This document shows positions 44,790-55,345 of a DNA stretch of 64,000 bases, piece after piece. Source of the stretch: Epiperipatus broadwayi (lineage: Eukaryota; Onychophora; Udeonychophora; Euonychophora; Peripatidae); contig JAQFVV010000022.1 in assembly GCA_028023455.1 (NCBI GenBank), positions 10,869,100 to 10,933,099 of the forward strand, given 5' to 3'. The position numbers and the translations under genes were made by a program. The notes beneath the pieces were generated by a model. The model saw only the letters and a program-made list of their open reading frames with translations, did no database searches and was not told the origin of the DNA. Numbering within the stretch: position 1 is the stretch's first letter; each line of letters begins with the position of its first letter.

Positions 44790-47365
44790 AATTGTTATCA
44801 TTATCATTTTCAATTCTCTGCAGCTTAATCATTTCTTTGATCGCTAGTCTCTCTTCTCCACATCAATCCAGAATATTTTCTTTTTTCATCCTTCCATCAT
44901 ATATGTGGGTCATTTGTAAGTCTTTTACATTACCAATCTTATATAAGTCTTTTACAATCTCTTGGAATCCAATTTAAGATTTCAATTGTCCATGTATGAT
45001 CATTTTTTCTAGCAGTATGTCCAGTCTAGTTCCAATTCAGTCTCCTCATGAATTTAGTTTTTGACCTCTTTGCATTACTCCTAATATATATCCCTTCATA
45101 CTTCGTTGGGTGATTTGAAGTCATTGTATTGCTTTTCTGTTCAGTGTACAAGTCTTAGATCAATAAGTAAAAAGTGTTAAAACATATTTATTAAAAACAT
45201 TAGATATATTTTCTTTTAATATTATATTATTTCTACCAAAAGCACTCCATCCAAATTTAATTCTATGATTAATTTCATCCATTATGCTTACATCTATAGT
45301 AATAGTATGATCATGATATTTGCAATTGTTAACTTCTAATTCATCATTTTCAATCTTTATTTTCTTCTTCTAAAAAATCCATTGAACAATACTTTAGTAT
45401 TTTTAGAATTTATCTTTAATTCTATCTTATTTTCATCTAATAACTCTTGCAACGTTTCCTGAAGCACTATTTGCAAAAACAATTATATCATCTGCAAAAT
45501 CTAGAATATTTAAATAATTTTCATTTAATTTTACTCCCTTAGCTTTCCATTTTAATCCACAAAATATTTCTCACAAAACTGCTATAAAAAGTTTTGGAGA
45601 TATGGAATAACGGAGTAACCCTGTTGTACACGCAGAGTTAACATCTAGATGATCCAATGCTTTACTCACTGAAAAAATGCTTATAGAATCAAATGCTTTT
45701 TCAGAATCTACAAATCCAAAGCCTAATGGCAACTCATGTTCATTGGTCCTTTCTATAACTTCTTCCAAATATATGGATGTGATACCCTATACTAAAAACA
45801 CGTTTTAAATTTAACTTGTTCTTTTGATTGGTTAAAATCCAAAGTTCACTATAGACAAGTAGTAATTATTTTGGTAAAAATTTTGTAAAAAACTGCTACA
45901 AGATTGTTAGGTATATAATTTCTAATATCTTTTTTTCATCTTTTTACAATATTTAACGCATTCTTCCAACTATGTGGTACATCTTTAGAAATTTATTATA
46001 TAACTTGATCAACAATTTTTCTATTTCAACTGTTTTTATTAAGATATTGATTACAATTCCATCATTACCTGGAGCTTTTCCCTTAATATATCTCACTTCA
46101 TTTAAAATCCTGAGCAATGCAATGGATATATAATTGTATAGGATAGCTTTTCTTGTTCTTTATTGCTATATAATCTTTATAGAAATAATTTTACACATTT
46201 GCCATAACTCTTTTTAATAATAGTTTCATCTTTTCTTCTTATTGCAGAAATAAATTTCTTACAATTATTAAGTTGTTGTTTTCACTTTTAAAATTTTTAT
46301 TCTCTTCTATAGCTTTCCTTGCTAATTCACAATTATATTTTTTCTTATATCATTATTAATTCTTTTTCATACCATTTTACAAAATTCTAGACATTTAATC
46401 TTTATTATAATATTGTCATATGCCTTTTTTTCTTTATAAATTGTTATCTCAGTAGAAATTTTACTGGTCAACTGATGCTTTTATGTAATAGCTATTTTTA
46501 TTGCAGTTCTTAATAGTGCATCTGTTACTTTCCAATTGATTTTGTTTAAATTTGAACAATCTTCAAAATCTGTTAACATTTTAAAACAATTTGCAAGTTC
46601 TAATTTAAAGTAATTGGAATGTTACTGAAGGTTAGGAATATCAACTGTGAGAACTGTTTTTCTTAATAATTTTAGTCTCTCTAATTTTGCATTAATGCAT
46701 ATCTTATATTTTACTAATTGATGATCGTTTCCTATGTTGAATTTATTAAGAACATTACAATCTTGAAGTACATATTTCTGTTAGCCAAAATATAATCCAA
46801 TTTCTGTTGTAGGTTTCATTTGGATGCTTCTATATCCATTTAGCATTTTTTTCAAAGAAAGATATCATAAGGTTTTTCCTTTTCTGTGAACTTCTCAAGT
46901 CTGTGTCCTCTTTCATTTCTTATCACCATAACCAAATTTATCAACAACACTTTTATTTTTCAATTATTTACCAATTCTCACATTAATGTCTTCCATGACA
47001 ATTTTAAAATGATGCTTGGCCTGATCAAAAATCTTTTGTATATTCATATAAAAATCCATTATTTATTCCCAATGAAAACTTGCTGGAGCATAAGTTGAAA
47101 AACTAATCATCACTTTGTCTGATACACTGTCAATCTCCATGATGCTGCTCTTTCATTTTTTATTTATAATGAATCCTACTCCATTTGGGTTTCTAATATT
47201 TATACTATAGTACACAACCATTTTTAAAATTAATTATCTTCATCTTTCTTCTAACTTCATAAACTATGTCCCATTTAATATTAGACAGTTCTAATTTGCG
47301 CCAATTTCTTTAATTTCAAAGTGAACTGCATGTGTAAGTACCTAAATAAAAGGTCGTCATCAAAT
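44790..47365 (-). mobile_element. RTE retrotransposon copy 4, heavily decayed
   Basis: It is collinear with copy 3 from the C-terminal domain back into the endonuclease: TATTATCAATT-like 3' end near 44,795, WSWAGH region lost to mutations near 45,030, RT motif A remnant GFGFVDSEKAFDSISIF (45,571-45,768), linker near 46,440, and endonuclease segments to 47,360. It lacks the first part of the endonuclease and the 5' UTR. There are many more substitutions and indels than in copies 2, 3 and 5, so it is the oldest RTE here. Confidence 0.88.
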
Positions 47366-47685
47366 TGCTATACATAGATAAAAATAATTTTGTGCTATGA
47401 TTTTTTGGTCTATGCAAAATAGTAATCCAGAATTATAAATGGTAAATGATAATACTGATATGTTTATTCATGACAAATACAATAATAATTTCAGCTCAGC
47501 ACTAAAAAAAGATAAATGAATATATCAATTAACAATAGCTTTGTTTTGGAATATTTAAAAAATATACATCTGAAAATTATTAAAAAATTTTCTTTCCTAA
47601 ATTTTTTAAAAATACATTTGAATTTTTCATTGAAGTCATTATAAAATAGATATACCATAACTAATCACTATGCTATAATTTATAC

Positions 47686-47867
47686 CTTCATCTGGACCTA
47701 TTGTTCTCCATCTTTTACTTTCACGAAATTCTTCCATTTTTTGCACAATTTCAGGTCTTTCATCTATGAAAGCTGCAACAACAGGAGCATCTTCTCCTAC
47801 TTCTTCGTCACTCTTTACATCAGAATCTAAATCAGCCAAGCCAATGTTATCATCAATAATAACCATC
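47686..47867 (-). CDS. Likely internal exon of a host gene, protein not recognised
   Basis: A 182-bp minus-strand exon candidate bounded by a strong acceptor (T-rich tract then TTTTAG|G at 47,868-47,869) and a donor AAG|GTATAA at 47,684-47,685. It reads MVIIDDNIGLADLDSDVKSD, EEVGEDAPVVAAFIDERPEI, VQKMEEFRESKRWRTIGPDE in one unbroken frame and enters intron 3' with phase 1. The peptide is acidic first, then amphipathic and charged, unlike every other frame in this AT-rich window, and it matches no transposon word found here. I cannot name the family. The Met may be internal. No partner exons were located, as expected if introns are long and filled with transposons. Confidence 0.6.
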
Positions 47868-47986
47868 CTAAAAGAAAAAAAACCCACAATTATATTTAAT
47901 AGATAGATACATAAAACTTTTTCCTATAGTTATTATGTTTTAGGTTTAAGAATTCTTACAAAATCGTGCATTTTAAATATATATAT

Positions 47987-48025
47987 TGTGACATGCAAAT
48001 CCATCATATAATAACCATCTATAGT
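47987..48025 (+). repeat. Start of 5' LTR
   Basis: TG-initiated sequence matching 53,220-53,258. The 3' limit of this LTR is unknown. The 48,026-50,500 segment is AT-rich with no recognised gene and may be LTR for part of its length. Confidence 0.55.
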
Positions 48026-50529
48026 ATTAAGTTACACATGAGTTCAATTCGATCACAGGCTGGCAGCAGCAAAGGGTTGAAGGAATATATTCGGGGAGAT
48101 AGTAGCTAAATTACTATTAAATTAGTGAAACACACACATGTGACTAAGTAAACTAACAATATATTAATAACTAAGTCCAATAGAGAGGTATTCATATATA
48201 TAATGATGTACAAATAAATCAGAATGGAATTGGAGGCAAATTGATTTATAAGCAATAAATAGAAACGAGTTATATTTTAAATAACAATTTAATTAATAAA
48301 ATAAAACAAATCACAAATAAAACACATAAAAATTATATAATCAGTACATGGAATATTACGCTCGCAGGCGTTACATAGTTAATGAGATTGATAGTTACAT
48401 ATTCTCTCATTATAAATATTTAATAAAATGATGTGTGGTATTCATATTCATGTCTAGATTTAACATGCCAAATCCTAGCTAATTTGCAGTCTGCCAAATT
48501 ATACGGAACATATTAGCCAAAGTTACTACTAAACATACAGCGCTGCCATGATGTCTGTCTATATATAAATTTAAAAAGTGAGCACATAATCAGGCTCAAA
48601 GATACACAGGTTAGCATGTTAATCAAGATTAGGGTTCAGCCTAATGCTGAATAATCATTTAACATAAGGGAGAGAGAACTGGTTTATTCTAGGTTTACTT
48701 ATACCCACGTTGGAACATATTAAAATAATTATGGTGCGAGTGGGTCATTATTCATGGGTTTCAGCATCGAATGCTTAGTGACCTACGACTGAACGATTTA
48801 CCAAGAATATCAGAACATTAAAAGTTCAGGGAATCGGATAAGCTTTTAATTATCTGAACCCCTGTGTTCCAGTTCTAAAATACATGGCTTTACCCGAACT
48901 AGATGTATGAGAATGACTTCCGCTAGCAATCATAAGAAAATGTTCAGCAAGCAGTTAGCGTACTATATGTACTTTGTAAGAACACAGTCGCTACCTATAC
49001 ATATATAAAGCATCAACATGTTTAACTAACTTAACGTGCCTTAAAATAGATAGCGTTTATTTACATATCTATATAACCCAGTTCTCAAGACTAGTATCTC
49101 AAATATACTATACTTAGGGATTAAATATATTAATAACCTAGCTTAAACTACCACCTGCATATATAATCTAAGGAGGAGAAAGCATATTTGATGGGCAATT
49201 AATGATAAAACATTATAAATATGCTTTAATAATATCCCTGGGGCTTAGTTCCTATGATATACAGATTACACATATAGAAAGTTATAATTCATGACTATAG
49301 CTAAGCAAACTACAACTTTATCTAGGATGTAACTGATTACCACTAAATTAATAAATAAGATCAACCAGTTAAAGTAATAAGATCTCGAAACAGCGAGTTG
49401 GGACTAACAATTCAAATATTTAATATTTATTAAAATGAAGATATGAAAATATCTTTGCAAAGTAATGGACTAAAATTATATATGTATACTCACGGTTTCA
49501 AGTTATTTGCCATATCAAATACATACAATAATAAAATGATAAAATTATGCAAGTAAATTAAATAGAATAAATAGGCATAAGACCGCAGTAATTTATAGCT
49601 TAAATGAAGTTATTACAGTGTTACATTTTAAAAGAATGATTTTCTAATTATAAATTTTGATTTCAAGCAAGATTGAGTTAATTTAAGAGTTTATCAAGTT
49701 GAGTTACAGAATTTAAAAAAACACATTTTAAATGTTGATTCATTATATAGCTAACTTGGATAGATTTTGAAAAATTAACAGTTTGTAAGCACAGCTCTGC
49801 GGCAATTAAGAATGCTACCCACATTGAATGGCGATGTTGGCACTGTTCTTCCTTGGATAGACGGCTTGGTTTTCATTAAGATATTCTTACAGGCTGTTTG
49901 GCTGGGATGCTAATCATTGCATTTTAAAGGACCACAGGCTCCTATTTTCCACAAGAAAAAGCAGCAAGTCAATGCCTTTTTACCTGCCATTTCAAAGATA
50001 AAATGGGTGTGGATTCAGCTTACAACTCTGCATATATATTTTGATTATAAAAATTGAACTATTTATACATTTTGACACTTGATCATCTGGTTATTTACAA
50101 GTTTGTATGCAACTAAAAAAACCATTAGCACATCTTTGAGATCTAACATTTTTAGTTATTAAATTCTAACTTAAATTGTGTGTTACTTTTTACATCCTGT
50201 TACCATTGTTTAATAGTGCCGGTCCGAATGCATATTTGTTGACAACTTTGTTAATTCTAAGAAATGTTATTGCAAATTTAAGATTATAAAACTAGACTCA
50301 TGCTATATCAGGATAGCGGCGGTGGTCTAATTAAAATTGTTTATAATTTAAATTAAAACAGAATTTATAATTAGTATAAAACTAATTCTTATACTATATA
50401 TGTAGGATGGTAGTACCTGGAATACATTTATATATATGTGATTCAGCAAAATAAAATATGAAATAAACTAATATTTTAGATTAAATCGCTTGTTAATTAA
50501 ACTATGCAACTTTTAAAATAAACATGAGA
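48026..50529. other. 2.5-kb stretch, no gene seen (probably LTR and leader)
   Basis: Somewhat richer in mixed sequence than other intergenic DNA here, for example 48,040-48,080, 48,750-48,920 and 49,790-50,030, but without an open frame above chance or a recognised motif. Confidence 0.4.
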
Positions 50530-51465
50530 AATTCTTGCTGTTTAGATTATTAAAAAGCAAACCAAACCCCATAACCAAAAAAAAAGTCTTTCTTAAAAAG
50601 GAAACAAATAAATGTCAAAATTCTTAAATTGTTCACCGGGCCGCGGAACTTTTCTGCAGGTCCTCGCGGGCAGTAAAAAGTTTGTAATAATAAATAATAA
50701 GAGTTTAAACTTTTAATTAATATAGCTAATTTTTATTTATTTTTTCATTTCATTTTTACTCAATTAAAAAAAAAAGAAAACAGAACGAAAACAAAATCTA
50801 ATCAATCATTCATAAATTAATTTGCTTTTCTAGTTATCACAGATGTTTATGGGGGGGGGGGGGTAGAATTAAATTTTTTTATTACTTTTCTAAAAAAATG
50901 AAAAAAAAAAGTTTTTTATTATATAAACTCCATATATATATAAAACTTTATCTTATATATTGAACATTGTTGTTTTGATCAGTTATAACAATTATGCTTA
51001 TCTTTAAGAAAATTTATCTATAGACTTCTGTCGGTCTGCGAAATCTTATCCTTATTTTTGCTGGTCCGCGGAATCTTGTCCTTATTTTTACTGGTCCGCA
51101 GGTGTGAAAAGGTTGAAGACCACTGGTTTAGATTATTACAAAGCAAACCCAAAAAAACGTAAAGTAAAAAAAGGCTTTATTAAAAAAGAAAAAAATTCAG
51201 AAAGAATTCTGCAGTAGCATAAATGTTTAAAAGACAAAATTTATGGCCATACTATTATAGAAAAGTTGTTTTTTTTTTTTTAAAAAAAGTCTATTATAAA
51301 AAAGCAAACCAAACCCCATATATATAAAAATGTGTTTCTTAAAAAGTAACTCTTTATTAAAAAACAAAAAAATTAAAAAACAAGTCTGCGGTAGTAAAAA
51401 TAAATAAATTTTTTTTTTTTACCATAGTATGTATAAAAAATGTCGGTCTGGGAACCATTATATTG
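50530..51465. mobile_element. hAT MITE cluster with GGTCCGCGG subterminal repeats
   Basis: The right end at about 51,111-51,126, read inverted, is CCAGTGGTCTTCAACC, a hAT-type terminus. Inside it GGTCCGCGGAATCTTGTCCT is tandemly repeated about every 30 bp (51,030, 51,062, 51,092). A decayed left end (TCTTAAATTG then TTCACCGGGCCGCGG) lies near 50,613. Another hAT-like terminus (GGTCTGGGAACCA) lies at 51,445-51,457. The words TTAGATTATTA(A/C)AAAGCAAACC occur at 50,535 and 51,126, and AAAAAGCAAACCAAACCCC at 51,299, so at least two related copies are stacked or tandemly duplicated. It also contains a run of about 14 G near 50,850. Confidence 0.6.
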
Positions 51466-51879
51466 ATATGCATTTGGTAAAAAGCAGCACCAACAAGCAG
51501 TCGGATGCCACAAATGTACTAGTACCATTTATAGTATATTGCATATGATATAATTTGAAATTAAGAAAACATGTTAACTTGGAATAATATTATGAATAAG
51601 TGAATCAATCATTAAGAAATGATGCTATTGTAGTATCTTATATTGTGAGGTTCTCTTGTATAAATTGTGATATATATATAAGAAATCGAATTAAGTTGTA
51701 AGAACAGAAATATAAAGCATAGTAAAAAAAAAAATATTCATTTCATTCAGTCTAGGATATTGAGTTGAGGAGGAAATTCATGTTATTTCCTTATAAATGA
51801 AATAATAAATATAAATTACGGAAAATGAGAAAGAATTAGAAATATTCGGATAAGGAAGAAACGTTATTAAATGGTGAAA

Positions 51880-52410
51880 AGCTTAATGAGTGAAATGAAA
51901 GAGTTTAAACAAAAAATGAAACAACACCAGGAAAAATGTGATAAAAATCAAAAATAAATAAAAGCCAGGAAGAGCTTAAACAAGAAATGAAGCAAGGCCA
52001 ACAAATATTAAGAATGAAGATAAAAGGGGGTCAATATAAATTTAGAAAATAAATTAAAGCAAAACATTAAATATGTACAATGACAGTTAAAGTTAACGAT
52101 ACGATGACAGTTAAAGTTAACGAATTAGAAAATAAGGTGGAAGAAACTCAAGATCAAATGCAAGCCAAAATCAATAAATAGTATGGAGAAGGAATAAAGG
52201 TGGATCCAGAAGATGAAACCAAGGTTGAAAAATATAGATTAGAATGCTAGAAAAAGAATAAGGTTTTAGAAGCCAAGTTAAATAAATGTCATCGAGAAAA
52301 TAATAGAGATAGATAAAATAAACAAGAAAAAGAAATCAAAAAGTTAGAAATTCAAATTGAGCAGAATAATTTAAATTATAGTATTAATTTAGATGTAATA
52401 GTCTAAATTA
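51880..52410 (+). pseudogene. Coiled-coil Gag-like relic of the LTR element
   Basis: The plus strand shows MSEMKEFKQKMKQHQEKCDK, then after stops KKLKIKCKPK, VDPEDETKVEKYRLEC and KEIKKLEIQIEQNNLNYSI: lysine/glutamate-rich heptad-like stretches with few aromatics. This matches the coiled-coil N-terminal region found in Gag of many arthropod and mollusc Gypsy elements. GATGACAGTTAAAGTTAACG is duplicated in tandem at about 52,081-52,120. At least five stops or frame changes make it non-coding now. Confidence 0.45.
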
Positions 52411-52429
52411 AATGATCCGGTTCCTTTAA

Positions 52430-52900
52430 AAGATAGTTATGTCATAAGCCTAGATAGTAATGACAAATATAAAAATATATCCCTAGAAATGAAGCTTTTA
52501 AAATCTAAATGATTTTATTATCACAAAGTACGCAGTCGTGAATGTAAGTATTTCTACTGGGAATATAGCAATTTTGTTCAATCATAGAATAAAACTAATG
52601 CTAGATGTTCGATTTATGATTGTAGTAATTTAGAAAATATAGCTTATTACAAGGCTACAATAAAATGTGTAAATCACTATGGGTATAATAGTAAACGTTT
52701 AATTTATAGTAATAGCTATAGTCATAATTTTATTTAGTAAAAGAAATCTGTATTTATTAAAAATAAAGTTGATTGTATTAGTCAAAATTTATACAGCCTA
52801 TATAATGTTATAGATTTATTTTGTAAATATCCAGTTAGGGTGAAATTTAAAAATGTAATTAAATATAATTCTTATAACATTTTTATTATATATTTAAAAT
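52430..52900 (+). pseudogene. Cys/Tyr-rich broken frame, unrecognised
   Basis: One frame reads FYYHKVRSRECKYFYWEYSN, ARCSIYDCSNLENIAYYKAT, IKCVNHYGYNSKRLIYSN and CISQNLYSLYNVIDLFCKYP with a few stops between. The length of in-frame similarity to real protein (balanced Cys and His) suggests a former gene, such as a zinc-binding transposon protein, but no family can be named. It lies between the Gag-like relic and the polypurine tract, where an accessory or captured gene would sit. Confidence 0.3.
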
Positions 52901-53206
52901 TTTAGTTAGCGTAAAAGGATTTTCTAATGCTAAAGGTCCAAGGCCTATTGCATCACCTTGAATGAGAATGGATTTCTTCTGAAAAATGAGATATTAAAGG
53001 GACATATAATGCTCATAGTTAAAGCCATAGCATAAGCCAATGTCTTAGAGATATCTAATTAATTTCTAAAATAAAGTATAATTATATATAGCCATTGATT
53101 TTATTGTAATGCTTATATAAAATTTAATTAATCCTAAATTATAAATAAGAGATTTAAATTAAGAAGTTAGTAATGGTTTTATATTATTGTTTTCTTTACT
53201 TTTATT

Positions 53207-53219
53207 AAGGGGATGGGAA
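53207..53219 (+). promoter_or_regulatory. Polypurine tract of the LTR element
   Basis: AAGGGGATGGGAA directly abuts the TGTGACA start of the second LTR copy. In LTR retroelements this tract primes plus-strand DNA synthesis. Its position is the strongest single argument for an LTR element here. Confidence 0.65.
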
Positions 53220-53258
53220 TGTGACATTCAAATCTACCACATATTATCCATCTATAAT

Positions 53259-55158
53259 CACCATCATCATCAACCATTATCAATTCACTGCAGAATGCAG
53301 GTCTCTCCAAGTTCAATCCATCTTCTCTGAACTTTAGCTTCTCTTCTCCACATCACCCCTGCACCCTTTCTTATTTCATCCATCCATCCATCTCACATGT
53401 GGTCACTTTTTGGGTCTTTTACAATCTCTTGGAATCCGGTTTAAGATTCCAATTGGCCATCTATTATCATCTCTTCTAGCAATATGTCTAGCCCAACTCC
53501 ACTTCAGCCTTTTAATTTTTTCAATGTCAGTAACACCTGTTTGTTTTCTTACCCATATACTGCATTTTCGATCTCTTTTTGTTACTCCTAACATGCATCT
53601 CTCCATACTTCTTTAGTGTTCTAAAGTCTCGGTATTGCTCTTCTATTAAGTGTCCAAGTCTCAGATCCATAAATAAGAACTGGTAAAACACATTTGTTAA
53701 AAAATTCCTTTTCAAACACACAGGCATATTTTCTTTTAGTATCAAGTTATTTTTTACCAAAAGCACTCCAACCAAGTTTAATTCTATGATTAATTTCATC
53801 CATTGTTTCCATCTGTATTAATAATCTGTCAACGGTAATTGTAGCTGTTAACTTTTTCTTACTCATCATAATCAATCTTTATTTTCATATTTTGAAAAAA
53901 TCCATTAACCTTTTTAACATTTTTCTTTAATCCTATTTTCATTTGATAACTCCTGCAACTTTAAAGCATTATTTGCAAAAACAACTGCATCATCTGCAAA
54001 ATCTAAATGATTTAAATAATCTCCATTTATGTTCACTCCTTTAGCTTCCTATTTTAATCCACAAAATACTTCTTAAAGCACTGCTGTAAAAAGTTTTGGA
54101 GATATGGAGTCATCCTATCTTATATCCTTCTCAATGTTGACTTCCCTAGTATCATTATGTAATCTAATTGTTGTCGTTGCATTTTTATAAATATTCTTTC
54201 AAATACAATAATATTCTGGATCTATACCTTGATGATCCAATGCTTTAATCACTGAAGAAATGTTTATAGAATCAAATGCCTTTCCATAATCTACAAATCC
54301 AAAGCATAATGGCAATTCATATTCATTTGTCCTTTCTATAACTTCTTTCAATACCTGGATATAATCTATTGTACTAAAACCAATTTTAAATCCAGCTTGT
54401 TCTCTTGGTTAGTGGAAATCCAATGTTCTCTGTAGACGATGTTGTAATTATCTTGGTAAGAATTTTATAAAAAACAGATAAAAGGCTGATAGGTCTGTAA
54501 TTTCTAATACCTTCTTTATCACGATTTTTAAATATTAATATTAATACTGCATCCTTCCAATCAACTGGTACATCTTTATCATTTAGACATTTGGTATATA
54601 ACTTTGCTAAAAAAATTTCAATTTCATCACCTGCTTCTTTTAATATATCAATTATAATTCCATCATTACCTGGAGCCTTTCCTTTCTTCATAAATTTAAT
54701 TGCATGTCTCACTTCATTTAAAATTCTGGGCAATTCGGAAAATATAATAGATATAGGAGATAGTTGTTCTTTATTATTATATAATTCTTGATAGAAGTCT
54801 TCTACCCATTTCATGATATCATCTCACTTTTTAGTAATAATTCCATCTTTTTTTCTTATTGCAGATGTAAATTTCCTACCAATACCAAAATGTTTTATAC
54901 TCTTGAGACTTTTATTCTCATCTACAGCTTTCCTTGCTATAGTTCACAGTTATACTTTTTTTTATATCTTTTCCAACTCTCTTCCGCACCATTTTATAAA
55001 ATTCAAGGTATTCAATCCTTTTTAATGCATTATTTTTGTATATCTTCATATTCCTTCTTTTCTTCATAAATTCTCTAGTCTGAGTAGAAATTTTATTGGT
55101 CAATTGCTGCTTTTTTCTACCAGCTATCTTTCTTGCAGTTTTTAAAAGTGTATCAGTT
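53259..55158 (-). mobile_element. RTE retrotransposon copy 5 (5'-truncated)
   Basis: The 3' tail (plus view ATCACCATCATCATCAACC) starts at 53,259. Minus-strand frames give MERCMLGVTKRDRKCSIWVR and WSWARHIARRDDNRW (53,403-53,606), FADD region near 53,998, VDYGKAFDSI near 54,270, and the early RT frame [35 protein letters not shown] (54,386-54,814), then the linker MTNKISTQTREFMKKRRNMK (54,918-55,103). It ends at the element position corresponding to 35,845, so the endonuclease is missing. The left flank is the second LTR copy; the right flank TAGTTAAGTT resembles the LTR continuation. Confidence 0.9.
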
Positions 55159-55228
55159 AAATAGTTAAGTTTTATATAAATATATATATACCAAAATCAC
55201 ACTTTTTTTTATTTTTGCCGTAATATCC

Positions 55229-55345
55229 TATAAATACAATTTATCCAAACCACTAAACACTTTTTAGCACAACTCTTTATTTGTATATTTATATGTACAA
55301 ATAAAGAGTTTTGCTAAAAGTGTTTTGGATAAATTGTATTTATAA
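55229..55345. mobile_element. Palindromic MITE, family P copy 2
   Basis: A 117-bp hairpin. TATAAATACAATTTATCCA on the left pairs with its inverse on the right, and CTCTTTATTTGTATA pairs with TATGTACAAATAAAGAG across a 4-base centre. The order AATTTATCC, ACACTTTTTAGCA, TCTTTAT matches the larger copy at 21,133-21,341, so both belong to one family. Confidence 0.8.

Larger units (their letters stand above)
47987..53258 (+). mobile_element. Degenerate LTR retrotransposon (LTR starts and PPT visible)
   Basis: The sequence starting TGTGACATGCAAATCCATCA at 47,987 recurs as TGTGACATTCAAATCTACCA at 53,220, about 30 of 37 positions identical through CCATCTATA. The second copy sits directly after a polypurine tract (53,207-53,219), exactly as a 3' LTR should. 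Between them lies a coiled-coil Gag-like relic but no pol gene. The end of the 5' LTR, the primer-binding site and the end of the 3' LTR were not found; the latter is apparently interrupted by the RTE copy at 53,259. The interior also holds hAT MITEs (50,530-51,465). Confidence 0.6.
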
